This document shows, in pieces, positions 52,366-60,231 of a DNA stretch of 60,231 bases. The position numbers were made by a program, and so were the translations under genes. The DNA is from an uncultured Clostridium sp. (GTDB taxonomy: Bacteria > Bacillota > Clostridia > TANB77 > CAG-508). The stretch's first letter is position 1. The number at the start of each line of letters is the position of its first letter. Where the stretch lies: NCBI GenBank assembly GCA_902496295.1, contig CABVAF010000006.1, positions 1 to 60,231 of the forward strand. The letters are read 5' to 3'. Below the pieces are notes generated by a model. It was not told the DNA's origin and searched no databases. It worked only from the letters and a program-made list of their open reading frames with translations.

Positions 52366-54531
52366 ATGTCAAACATAAATAATAAAATGACTATAACTAA
52401 AGTTATAAAAAGAGATGGAAAAAGAGTAGAATTTGATGGAACTAAAATTGCGTTAGCAATAAAAAAAGGTTTCGACAGTGTAACAATAGATGGAATAAAT
52501 ACAAAATATAGCCAAGAAGATGTAAATAAGGTATATGAATCTGTTTTAAAAAATATTGAAAAATTACAAACAGAGAAAATAAAAATTGAAGAAATTCAAG
52601 ATATGATTGAAGATGAATTAAGAAAGCAAAATTATGAAGATGTATATGAATCATTTTCAAGTTATCGTGAGAAAAGAGCACAGTCAAGGAAATTATTTTT
52701 TGATGAAAAAAGACAACATAAATTTTTAAAAGCATTAGAGAATTTAGGGTTAAAAACTTCTAAGGAAGAAGAAAATGTAAAAGTACAAAAACATACTACA
52801 GCAATGAAGATGCTACTTCAATATGGTGGTACTATATCTGGAGAGTTTGCTAAAGCATATTTAATGAAGAAAAAGTTTGAAGAAGCACATGAGAATGGAG
52901 ATATTTATATACATAATTTAAACTTTTTTCCAATGGGAACAACAACTTGTTGCCAAATAGATTTAAATAAATTATTCAAAGATGGCTTTTCTACGGGAAA
53001 TGGATTTATAAGAGAACCAAATGACATATCTTCTTATACCGCTTTAACTGCTAGAGTAATACAGGTAAATCAAAATGACCAACATGGAGTTCAGTCAATA
53101 CCGGCATTTGACTTTTATATGGCACCCGGAATATTAAAGACATTTAAAAAGCAGTTTAAGCAAATAGTGTATGATTATTTAGAATTAACTGATTTTGATA
53201 AATTTATAGCTATTAATGGAATTGAAAGAGAAATAGAAAAAATAAATACTATAGAATTTGATATTGCAATATTTTATAAATATTGCAGAGAATCTGAAGA
53301 ATTAAAAAGAATGTTTAATATATCTTATAAAAAAGCATTAGAAAAGACAAATAAAATTACATATCAATCTATGGAGGCATTTATACATAACTTAAATACT
53401 GTTAATTCAAGAATTGGTGGTCAAGCGCCACTTTCTTCAATATGCTTTGGAACAGATACTTCACCAGAGGGAAGAATGGTTTCAAAAAACTTTTTAGAAG
53501 CAATGGAAGCGGGAATAGGAAACCATGAAACAGCAAAATTTCCAATCTCAATATTTAAAATAAAAGAGGGTATAAATTACTTACCACAAGATAGAAATTA
53601 CGATATCTTTAAACGTGCATGTGAAGTATCATTAGATAGAGGAATTATTACATTTGAGTTTTTAGATAGTTCGTTTAACAAAAAATTTTATTCTAAAAAT
53701 AATTATGATACAGAAGTAGCATACATGGGATATAGAACGAGAATTATGGAGAATGTAGTAGATAAAAGCAAAGAAGTAACTTCTGGTAGAGGAATTTTGT
53801 CTGTTACTTCTATAAATTTACCTAGAATAGGAATAAAAAATGGAATAAACATAAATGGAAAAACAAATTTAGAAGGCTTTTTTCAAGAACTAGAAGAAAA
53901 AATGGATTTAGTAAAAGACCAACTTTTAGAAAGATTTGAAATGCAGTGTAGCAAAAAAGTATATAATTTTCCATTTTTATTAGGGCAAGCACTTTGGATA
54001 GATAGTGAAAAATTAAGAGAAACAGATAATTTAAGAAAAGTTTTAAAGCAAGGTACAATGTCAATAGGTTTTACAGGATTAGCTGAATGTTTAAAAGCGC
54101 TAACAGGAAAACACCATGGGGAGTCAAAAGAAGCACAAGAATTAGGATTAAAGATAATTTCTTTTATGAGAGATAAATGTGACAAATATTCAGAAAAGTA
54201 TAATCTAAACTTTAGCTTAACAGCAACTCCTTCTGGAAATTTAACTACGGAGCTAATAAAAATGGATCAGGCTATATATGGAAAAGTAAAAAATATAACA
54301 GATAAAGAAATTTATACAGATTCTTTCCAATTACCAAAAGACTTCGAAGTTTCTACATATAGAAAAATAGAATTAGAGGCACCATATCATGAGCTTACAA
54401 ATGGCGGACATATTACAGAGGTTAATTTAGAAGAAAATGCCACAGTAGAGGAATTTATGAAAACAATAGAAACAATGAAAAAGCATAATATAGGCTGTTG
54501 TACAATATCTAAAACTAAAGTTGACAATTAA
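52366..54531 (+). CDS. nrdD: anaerobic ribonucleoside-triphosphate reductase, glycyl-radical end missing
   Basis: A 721-residue protein. An N-terminal ATP-cone (VIKRDGKRVEFDGTKIALAI), then NrdD core with the active-site cysteines in TTTCCQIDL (C195/C196) and SSICFGT (C360), and the substrate-site region YHELTNGGHITEVNL. It should convert NTPs to dNTPs without oxygen. However the frame stops at KHNIGCCTISKTKVDN, exactly where other NrdD proteins continue into a CxxC...CxxC zinc ribbon and the RVxGY-type glycyl-radical loop. No such sequence is seen in other frames downstream, and nrdG is absent nearby. Either the gene is truncated, or a separate peptide supplies the radical site. AAGGAGG precedes the ATG. 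Confidence 0.88.
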   Translation: MSNINNKMTITKVIKRDGKRVEFDGTKIALAIKKGFDSVTIDGINTKYSQEDVNKVYESVLKNIEKLQTEKIKIEEIQDMIEDELRKQNYEDVYESFSSYREKRAQSRKLFFDEKRQHKFLKALENLGLKTSKEEENVKVQKHTTAMKMLLQYGGTISGEFAKAYLMKKKFEEAHENGDIYIHNLNFFPMGTTTCCQIDLNKLFKDGFSTGNGFIREPNDISSYTALTARVIQVNQNDQHGVQSIPAFDFYMAPGILKTFKKQFKQIVYDYLELTDFDKFIAINGIEREIEKINTIEFDIAIFYKYCRESEELKRMFNISYKKALEKTNKITYQSMEAFIHNLNTVNSRIGGQAPLSSICFGTDTSPEGRMVSKNFLEAMEAGIGNHETAKFPISIFKIKEGINYLPQDRNYDIFKRACEVSLDRGIITFEFLDSSFNKKFYSKNNYDTEVAYMGYRTRIMENVVDKSKEVTSGRGILSVTSINLPRIGIKNGININGKTNLEGFFQELEEKMDLVKDQLLERFEMQCSKKVYNFPFLLGQALWIDSEKLRETDNLRKVLKQGTMSIGFTGLAECLKALTGKHHGESKEAQELGLKIISFMRDKCDKYSEKYNLNFSLTATPSGNLTTELIKMDQAIYGKVKNITDKEIYTDSFQLPKDFEVSTYRKIELEAPYHELTNGGHITEVNLEENATVEEFMKTIETMKKHNIGCCTISKTKVDN

Positions 54532-54600
54532 AAAGAACTTAGTTAAAATTAAAACATTGAGTACATTAAATATAACAAATTTAAAGATGGGAGTTTAATA

Positions 54601-57015
54601 ATGAAAGAAAAATTACAAAAAATTTATACTTCAAAAATAGTACAAGCTATTTTTATTATATTACCATTTGTAGAATTTATTACATCTTACATGGTTTTAA
54701 ATATAGACTTTCCAATTACTTTAGGGGTAGTTTATAAAACATTATTTTTAATATATGGATTAGCATATTTAATATTTGTAGATAAAAACAATAGAAAATG
54801 GAATTTTATTTTACTAGGATTATTTGCGGTAACAATAATTGCAAATATTGTTTTAACTATATCAAGTTTTTCAATGTCTGCACTTATGAATAAAGCAGTA
54901 TCTATGACAAAATATATGTGCTTACCAGTTACATTATTTTTCTTGTATAGATATTTAAAAAACGGAAATAAGTTTAGTTTGAAAACTTTAGTATATAGCG
55001 CAGGAATATATGCAACAGCAATATTAATATCCGCAATTACAGGAACTGCACTTCCAACATATGATACAGCACCGGAAAGAGGAATTTCTGGATGGATATA
55101 TTCAGGAAATGAATTAAGTGCAATGATGGCACTATTTTATCCAATAGTTATTTACTACGCTGCAAAATATAAATCTTTATCATTTATGTATATTTTAGCG
55201 GTCATAACATATGGATTACTTGTAATAGGAACTAAGACAGCACTAATAGGTTTAATTGGATCTATTTTGGGAATTTTAGTATTTTCTATAATAGCATATG
55301 CATGGAAAAAAAAGAAAATTGCAAGAAATGCACTTATAATTACACTAATTTTAACAGTAGCTGTGGCTATTGCAATGCCATATTCACCTTCATATAAGTA
55401 TATAGAAGGAAAAATAAACAAATTAATTAGTCAAAATCAAAATCCAGAAGAGGAAGAAGACAATCAAGCAAGTGTTGAAAACTTAATATTTAATGGAAGA
55501 GAAAAATATGTATATGAGCAAAAACAATTAGCAGCAGATGCATCTCCACTAGAGCTTTTAATAGGACTAAAAGACGAGCACAGAGTTATAGATGATACAG
55601 GAAATTATACAATTGTGGAAAGAGACTTCCATGATGTTAAATTTGGATATGGACTTATTGGACTTGGAATTTATTTAATACCAATATTTATAATTGCAAT
55701 ATCTTTCTTTGTAAGACTATTTAAAAACTTCAAAGAAGAATTTACTGTTAGAAATTTTTGTGTTGGTTTAAGTGGATTATTAGGAATTGGAATTGCATAC
55801 ATAGTAGGACATGTTTTACTAGCCCCAACAGTAGCTATGTTTTTAGGAGTAGTATTTATAAAATTTAATGATAAACAAAATAAAGAACATGAAATAGATG
55901 ACGAAAGTGCAAAAAAATCAATGATTATATATATGCCTAAACTATCTTTAGGTGGAATGGAACTAGCTTTAATAAATTTTCTTAATTTAAGTTATTTAAA
56001 GAAAGAATATGATATTACAGTAAATATTGGATACTGCATAAATAAAGAATTATTAGCAAGACTTCCAAAAGAAATATATGTAAAATTAATCTGTAAAGGA
56101 AAATGGAATAAATTTTCAAAAGTTACAACTTCTATAAAATACTTAGCAGAATACTTTAATAGCCTATTTAATAAATATGATGTTGCAATTTGTTATGCAT
56201 ATCAACACAAAATATTATCTACATTAACCAGAAATTCAAGTAAACATACATTACTTTTTGTTCATACTAATTTAATTAGTTCGAGAACAGAAGAGGAAAG
56301 AAATGTTTTAATAAATGGATTAAAGTTTGAAAAGTTTAAAGCAATTGTATGTGTGTCTGACAGTTCTAAAGAAGAACTTGAAAAGCTATTACCAAACCAT
56401 AAAGGAAAAATTTTTACAGCTTATAACTATATAGATGGAAATAAAATTATAGAAATGTCTAAAAAAGAAATCGAAGACGAAGAAGATAATAAAAAAATAT
56501 TTATAAATATATCAAGACATTTAGAATCACATAAAAAAATAACTAGAATTATAAATTCAGCAGAGAAATTGGACAAAGAAGGATACAAAAACTTTAAAGT
56601 TTGGCTTTTAGGAGATGGCGAAGACCATGCAAGGTATATAGACATGATACATGAAAAACATTTAGAAGATATTGTTATACTAAAAGGTAACCAAGTAAAC
56701 CCATATAAATATTTAGCAAAAAGTGATTGTTTAATAATGTCATCACAATTTGAAGGGTATGGAATAGTTATAGACGAAGCAAGAGTATTAGGAAAACCTA
56801 TAATATCAACAGATGTAGCAGATGCAAAGCGCATTTTAAGAGAAGGATATGGAATAGTATGTGAAAACTCAGAAGAAGGCGTGTATGATGCTATGAAAGA
56901 TTTCCTTAATAGAAATTATCAAGTAGCTAAAAGATTTGATTATAAAAAGTTTAATAGAGATGTTGACAAAAAATTAAAAGAAGCAATTAATTATTGTGTA
57001 AAAGATAGCAAATAG
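54601..57015 (+). CDS. O-antigen polymerase-like membrane domain fused to a family 4 glycosyltransferase
   Basis: An 804-residue fusion. Residues 1-430 have about ten membrane helices and an extracellular loop (about 270-340) as in Wzy/O-antigen ligase proteins (for example SGNELSAMMALFYP and YGLIGLGIYLIP). Residues about 438-804 form a GT-B glycosyltransferase: KLSLGGMELALINFLNLS, VCVSDSS, and the donor site SQFEGYGIVIDEARVLGKPII with the E-x7-E pattern. Polymerase and transferase are usually separate. It probably builds and exports a surface polysaccharide. Followed by the Alg14/Alg13-like pair and another glycosyltransferase. Confidence 0.85.
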   Translation: MKEKLQKIYTSKIVQAIFIILPFVEFITSYMVLNIDFPITLGVVYKTLFLIYGLAYLIFVDKNNRKWNFILLGLFAVTIIANIVLTISSFSMSALMNKAVSMTKYMCLPVTLFFLYRYLKNGNKFSLKTLVYSAGIYATAILISAITGTALPTYDTAPERGISGWIYSGNELSAMMALFYPIVIYYAAKYKSLSFMYILAVITYGLLVIGTKTALIGLIGSILGILVFSIIAYAWKKKKIARNALIITLILTVAVAIAMPYSPSYKYIEGKINKLISQNQNPEEEEDNQASVENLIFNGREKYVYEQKQLAADASPLELLIGLKDEHRVIDDTGNYTIVERDFHDVKFGYGLIGLGIYLIPIFIIAISFFVRLFKNFKEEFTVRNFCVGLSGLLGIGIAYIVGHVLLAPTVAMFLGVVFIKFNDKQNKEHEIDDESAKKSMIIYMPKLSLGGMELALINFLNLSYLKKEYDITVNIGYCINKELLARLPKEIYVKLICKGKWNKFSKVTTSIKYLAEYFNSLFNKYDVAICYAYQHKILSTLTRNSSKHTLLFVHTNLISSRTEEERNVLINGLKFEKFKAIVCVSDSSKEELEKLLPNHKGKIFTAYNYIDGNKIIEMSKKEIEDEEDNKKIFINISRHLESHKKITRIINSAEKLDKEGYKNFKVWLLGDGEDHARYIDMIHEKHLEDIVILKGNQVNPYKYLAKSDCLIMSSQFEGYGIVIDEARVLGKPIISTDVADAKRILREGYGIVCENSEEGVYDAMKDFLNRNYQVAKRFDYKKFNRDVDKKLKEAINYCVKDSK

Positions 57016-57104
57016 TGAAAGGCTAAGAAGAAAAAACATGTAAAATAGACAAATATTATTAAAGCAAAAATTAATATAAAAGGAGGTAAAGTAAAGGATA
57101 AACC

Positions 57105-57593
57105 ATGAAAAAGAAAGAAAAAGATACAAAAAAGCGAGTAATGTTTATCTCAAGTGTAGGCGGACACCTTACACAGTTATTACAACTAAAGAAAATTTTT
57201 AACGATTATAATTATGTATTAGTAACAGAGAAAACAGGCGTTACTACAAATATGAAAGAAAAATATAAAACAGAATACTTAGTTTATGGAACAAGAAAAT
57301 ATTTATTTCCTTATATATTTAAATTTTTGTTTAATATATTTAAGTCATTCTACTTATTTGTTAAATATAGACCAAAAGTAATAGTAACAACAGGAACACA
57401 TACAGCAGTTCCTATGTGCTATATAGCAAGACTATTTAGAAGAAAAGTAATATTCATAGAAAGTTTTGCAAAACAAAATAGTCCTACAATGGCAGGAAAA
57501 ATGGTATATCCTATAGCAACAACATTTGTTGTACAATGGGAAAGTATGCTACAGTTTTATCCAAAAGCAGAATATTGGGGGTGGATTTATTGA
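57105..57593 (+). CDS. Alg14/PssD-like glycosyltransferase subunit
   Basis: A 162-residue protein of the Alg14 (PssD, CpsF) family: VMFISSVGGHLTQLLQL at the N terminus, VTEKTGVTTN, a membrane-associating stretch YIFKFLFNIFKSFYLF, and VIVTTGTHTAVPMCYIARLF. It holds the acceptor-side half of a two-part transferase; the Alg13-like partner follows with the start overlapping this stop codon. Such pairs add a sugar to undecaprenyl-linked intermediates at the inner membrane. An AAAGGA site lies six bases before the ATG. Confidence 0.88.
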   Translation: MKKKEKDTKKRVMFISSVGGHLTQLLQLKKIFNDYNYVLVTEKTGVTTNMKEKYKTEYLVYGTRKYLFPYIFKFLFNIFKSFYLFVKYRPKVIVTTGTHTAVPMCYIARLFRRKVIFIESFAKQNSPTMAGKMVYPIATTFVVQWESMLQFYPKAEYWGWIY

Positions 57594-58051
57594 TATTAGT
57601 AACTTTAGGAACACAAGCGGAGCCTTTTACAAGATTGCTTGATGCAATAGAAAAATCAAATATACAAGACGAAATAGTTGTTCAAGCTGGAAATACACCT
57701 TATACAAGTAGTAAAATGAAAATAATGAAGTTTATGTCGTATCAAGAAATGGAGGACTTAGTAAATAAGGCAGACTTAATTATTACACATGGAGGAACTG
57801 GTTCAATAGTAGAGCCCCTAAAAAAGGGCAAGAAAATTATTGGATGTGCTAGACTACAAAAATATGATGAGCATGTAGATGACCACCAAGAAGAATTAAT
57901 AAATGCATTTGTAGCAAAGGGCTATATATTAGAATTTAAGGATGGAGAAAATATAGACGAAATTGTAGAAAAAGCAAAAGATTTTGAACCAAATGAATAC
58001 CATAGTAATACAGAAAATTTTATAAAGAAATTGAAAGAAAAAATAGGCTAG
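57590..58051 (+). CDS. Alg13/PssE-like glycosyltransferase subunit
   Basis: A 153-residue protein. The start is taken as TTG at 57590, overlapping the TGA of the Alg14-like gene and preceded by GGGGGTGG; from there the sequence is ILVTLGTQAEPFTRLL, the family start. An ATG at 57536 in frame would extend it into the upstream gene and is less likely. The GT28 C-terminal fold has ITHGGTGSIVEPLKKGKKII, the UDP-sugar binding part, and DDHQEELINAF. It supplies the catalytic donor half to the Alg14-like partner. Coupled translation is clear from the overlap. Confidence 0.88.
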   Translation: MILVTLGTQAEPFTRLLDAIEKSNIQDEIVVQAGNTPYTSSKMKIMKFMSYQEMEDLVNKADLIITHGGTGSIVEPLKKGKKIIGCARLQKYDEHVDDHQEELINAFVAKGYILEFKDGENIDEIVEKAKDFEPNEYHSNTENFIKKLKEKIG

Positions 58052-58062
58052 AATAAAAAAGG

Positions 58063-58096
58063 GGATATGGAACATCTCAAAAGAGAATCCATATCC
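58063..58096. terminator. terminator between convergent glycosyltransferase genes
   Basis: GGATATGGA (58063-58071) pairs with TCCATATCC (58088-58096), with an A-run before and T-rich sequence after. Confidence 0.7.
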
Positions 58097-58104
58097 ATAC
58101 TATT

Positions 58105-59244
58105 TTATTTCAATAAATCTTCGAATTTTTTTAATGTTTCAAAATTAACTTTATCTATGTCCAATTTAAAAGGCTTAAATGGAAAACTAGTTATAACATT
58201 TTTTAGAGTTTCGTACAAGCTCTCGGACGCTACATCTTCAGAAAGTATCATAGAATTAAGAGGAGCTATATATTTATAAATATCTACAGAACCTGCTATA
58301 GGTGTTGCAACAACAGGTACGCCTTCTAACAAACTTTCTATAATAACTGTAGGTAATCCTTCTAAATCAGATGGGGAAATATATAAATTACATTGTTTAA
58401 ATACTGGAACTAAATTAATTACATTCCCAAGCAAAGTTATATTATTTCCCAAACTATTTTCTTTAATTTGTTCTTCAAGCCAAGGACGAAGAGATCCATC
58501 ACCTGCAACATATAAATGGCAATCTATATTATCTCTTTTTAACATCTTTGCTACATCTATAAGTTTTTCTACACCTTTTGTTTTTACTAATCGAGATATA
58601 GTTATACAATTAAAACCATTTTTTAATTGTATATTTTCTTTAGAATCCGGATATTCTCTCTCCTTGATTATATTCCAACAAAAATCTAATTTATCGGATA
58701 ACTCAGGTTTAAACTTTTTAAATTCTTCACAAACAGATTCACTAACACAAACTATCTTATCAAAATATTTGTATTGTTTATATATTTTTTTAAACTGTTT
58801 TTTAAAATCATCTCTGAGTTTAAATTGTTTAGCAAAATCTGCATGAACCCAAATTAATTTTTTCTTTGCATTAGATTTTGCAGCAAATGCATTTGAGAAT
58901 ATATGATATCCAGAAAAAGATATAGAAACATCATATAACTTATTAGAGATAAAATGTTTAACTGTAAAATTATTTAGTAAAACATTTTTTAAAATTCTTT
59001 TTACAAAATTTCTTGACATTATTATATCTTTCCAAAAAGCTTGGTGTTTAGTATTATTCCATACAGGGAGAACATTTACCCAAGATGGAATTTTATCTAT
59101 AAATTCTCCACGAGGATAATAAAGAACTAAATCTACATTGTATTTTTCTTTATCTAATGTGTTTAAAAGATTAAGTAAAACTGTTTCTATTCCTCCAACA
59201 GCCATATGTATTTGTGTAATTAATATATTTGTTTTATTAGCCAT
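58105..59244 (-). CDS. family 4 glycosyltransferase
   Basis: A 379-residue GT-B enzyme: ILITQIHMAVGGIETVLLNLL (N-terminal acceptor domain), VCVSESVCEEF, CITISRLVKTKGVEKLIDVA, LYVAGDGSLRPWLEEQ and donor site SPSDLEGLPTVIIESLLEGVPVVAT with the E-x7-E catalytic pattern. No membrane segments. It probably adds a hexose to a surface polysaccharide along with the convergent Wzy/GT, Alg14- and Alg13-like genes. The sugar is unknown. Confidence 0.93.
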   Translation of the reverse strand: MANKTNILITQIHMAVGGIETVLLNLLNTLDKEKYNVDLVLYYPRGEFIDKIPSWVNVLPVWNNTKHQAFWKDIIMSRNFVKRILKNVLLNNFTVKHFISNKLYDVSISFSGYHIFSNAFAAKSNAKKKLIWVHADFAKQFKLRDDFKKQFKKIYKQYKYFDKIVCVSESVCEEFKKFKPELSDKLDFCWNIIKEREYPDSKENIQLKNGFNCITISRLVKTKGVEKLIDVAKMLKRDNIDCHLYVAGDGSLRPWLEEQIKENSLGNNITLLGNVINLVPVFKQCNLYISPSDLEGLPTVIIESLLEGVPVVATPIAGSVDIYKYIAPLNSMILSEDVASESLYETLKNVITSFPFKPFKLDIDKVNFETLKKFEDLLK

Positions 59245-59335
59245 AAAGTAACTCCTTAATTTATAAATAACTGATAGAATATTAATTATTAATAATAAAA
59301 ATTAATAAGCTTTAGAAATTTTATCATAAACAAAT

Positions 59336-59384
59336 AAAAATGAAAAGAATAAATAATACTTAAATTACTAATTCTTTTCATTTT
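59336..59384 (-). terminator. terminator overlapping the 3' end of the XRE gene
   Basis: AAAAATGAAAAGAAT (59336-59350) and ATTCTTTTCATTTTT (59370-59384) form a 15-bp stem; the stop codon of the gene lies in the stem. Confidence 0.75.
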
Positions 59385-59592
59385 TTCTAGTATACGGTGT
59401 TATTTCATCTGTAAATTCTACAATATAATCAATAGAGGTGTTATAAAAATCAGCGAGTTTCTTTAAAGAAGCTATTGGTATTTGCCTTTTTTCAGCTTCA
59501 TACTGGTAATATGTATTTTGTTTACAATTTAAAATACGAGCTAAATCGGTTTGTTTTAAATCGTGTTCCTCCCTTAACATTCTTAATCTCAT
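59368..59592 (-). CDS. small XRE family regulator
   Basis: A 74-residue protein that is almost only a helix-turn-helix: MRLRMLREEHDLKQTDLARIL, NCKQNTYYQYEAEKRQIPIASLKKLADFY (two halves of the Cro/C1 HTH), then DYIVEFTDEI. It probably binds as a dimer. Two palindromes built on ATCTCAT lie upstream (59644 and 59853), the second between this gene and the pilin-like gene, so it may control both its own and the pilin gene's transcription. The protein lacks any sensor domain. Confidence 0.88.
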   Translation of the reverse strand: MRLRMLREEHDLKQTDLARILNCKQNTYYQYEAEKRQIPIASLKKLADFYNTSIDYIVEFTDEITPYTRKNEKN

Positions 59593-59643
59593 ATAATCAC
59601 CTAAAAATTATTATAAAGTAATAAATTATAATTATTGTTTTAT

Positions 59644-59658
59644 ATCTCATAATGTGAT
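59644..59658. promoter_or_regulatory. operator-like palindrome 1
   Basis: ATCTCATAATGTGAT, one mismatch from the second copy, located 52 bases before the XRE ATG. Confidence 0.5.
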
Positions 59659-59852
59659 AAAAAGATAATACATGTAATCTAGGTGGAAAGCTTAATTTAT
59701 ATATGAAATTATGGAAAAATTATACAAAAATGAGTTTTATAGATAGTAATAAAGTTTATAGTTTATTTTAAAGTTAGTTAATATAAAAGCAGAAAATATA
59801 ACTAAAGATGCAAATAATTTGTAATACAAATGTAATAGAAAAGAAATAGCAT

Positions 59853-59867
59853 ATCTCATAATGAGAT
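59853..59867. promoter_or_regulatory. operator-like palindrome 2
   Basis: ATCTCATAATGAGAT, a perfect dyad around a single centre base, 120 bases before the pilin-like gene. Confidence 0.55.
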
Positions 59868-59987
59868 GATATACTTATTATATATAATTAAGTAGGGTAA
59901 ATGTGATTTTGCTTATATATCAAAATATGATTAATAATACAAATTTTAGTAAATAATAAAGGAAGGATAGTCTATAGGAGGAAATTA

Positions 59988-60231
59988 ATGAAAAGAAATT
60001 TTAAGATAAAAGAAAATTGTTTGAATAAAGGTATTACTTTAATAGCACTAGTTGTAACAATTGTAGTATTACTAATAATAGCAGGAATAACAATTTCATT
60101 AGTCTTTGGACAAAATGGTGTAATAAATAAAGCACAAGAAGCAGAAGAAAAAACAAAAATAGAACAAGTAAGAGAACAGCTAGAACTAGCAAAGGGACCA
60201 GAATATATAGAAGGAAATGGAAAATATAATC
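59988..60231 (+). CDS. type IV pilin-like protein, cut by the window edge
   Basis: Starts at the ATG 59988 with AGGAGG ahead and runs off the window (81 complete residues shown). It has a full prepilin leader: MKRNFKIKENCLNKG, then ITLIALVVTIVVLLIIAGIT, so a prepilin peptidase cut after the glycine would give a helix beginning ITLIAL. The fifth residue of the mature protein is not glutamate as in classical type IV pilins. From 60040 the DNA is 98% identical to 30138-30329 of the leaderless gene. The distal part may carry FN3 domains as there, but it is not visible. Confidence 0.85.
   Translation, partial: MKRNFKIKENCLNKGITLIALVVTIVVLLIIAGITISLVFGQNGVINKAQEAEEKTKIEQVREQLELAKGPEYIEGNGKYN
60040..60231 (+). 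repeat. 192-bp near-identical block shared with 30138-30329
   Basis: Same block as in the leaderless pilin-like gene, four mismatches in 192 bases. It continues past the window edge. Confidence 0.9.

Larger units (their letters stand above)
59593..59987. other. gap between XRE and pilin-like genes with operator-like palindromes
   Basis: AT-rich, no gene. It contains the two ATCTCATAAT palindromes and ends with an AGGAGG site at 59977-59982 for the pilin-like gene. Confidence 0.6.

Overview
The window is AT-rich (by eye about 70% A+T) with short intergenic gaps, strong AGGAGG ribosome-binding sites and consensus sigma-A promoters. Gene content points to an anaerobic Bacillota, most likely an uncultured gut Clostridia relative. 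The markers are MurT/GatD-type Mur ligase genes, PrkC with PASTA repeats, a PrpC phosphatase, AddB, AdhE, a flavodiiron protein, a class III (anaerobic) ribonucleotide reductase and a 26-residue SpoVM-like sporulation peptide. No phage, plasmid or CRISPR module is visible; exact taxonomy cannot be read from the window.

Layout. 1-31 is the 3' end of a 5S rRNA. 398-2306: flavin reductase-like protein and flavodiiron protein. 2491-6121: rpmG-secE-nusG-rplK-rplA-(L10 leader)-rplJ-rplL, ended by a terminator and not followed by rpoB. 6346-12559: an XRE regulator divergent from plsX-acpP, then rnc, a radical SAM protein, a YitT-type membrane protein and ogg. 12677-20993: addB, pgeF (probably an ATA start), a 175-bp palindromic element, an S66 peptidase, type 4 uracil-DNA glycosylase, two linked unknown genes and a GltD-like oxidoreductase. 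21150-26949: a putative metallopeptidase, leuS carrying a Nudix insertion, dps and two GC-richer orphan genes. 27192-34823: adhE, a 5'-truncated pilin-like FN3 gene flanked by perfect 59-bp inverted repeats, aspS and a small coiled-coil gene. 34921-44815: murT-gatD, rlmN-prpC-prkC-rpe, a polymer-forming membrane protein, nth, a 49-aa membrane peptide, spoVM and rpmB. This last block keeps the order known around spoVM in Bacillus. 45048-50588: a GC-rich glycosyltransferase-like cassette, a Y-family polymerase, ruvA, rarA and an epimerase. 50612-59592: SPFH and NfeD genes, nrdD lacking its glycyl-radical end, an exopolysaccharide group and a small XRE regulator. The right edge cuts a second pilin-like gene almost identical to the 5' part of the one at 30125.

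How the parts work together. Translation and secretion (L33, SecE, NusG, L11, L1, L10, L12, L28, LeuRS, AspRS, RlmN), cell-wall signalling and synthesis (PrkC/PrpC, MurT/GatD, S66 peptidase) and DNA repair (Ogg, UDG, Nth, AddB, RuvA, RarA, Y-family polymerase) dominate. Anaerobic metabolism with oxygen defence is shown by AdhE, NrdD, the flavodiiron protein and Dps.

Most notable: (1) the inverted-repeat-bounded, leaderless pilin-like gene with a 98%-identical 5' twin, which suggests recombining surface-protein cassettes; (2) a Nudix domain inside the LeuRS editing domain; (3) a GatD-like protein without its catalytic Cys and His; (4) an NrdD ending just before its zinc/glycyl-radical domain; (5) a dispersed REP-like palindrome family and a MITE-like element; (6) three GC-rich single-gene cassettes, each with its own promoter and, in at least two cases, its own terminator; (7) spoVM, which automated annotation easily misses.
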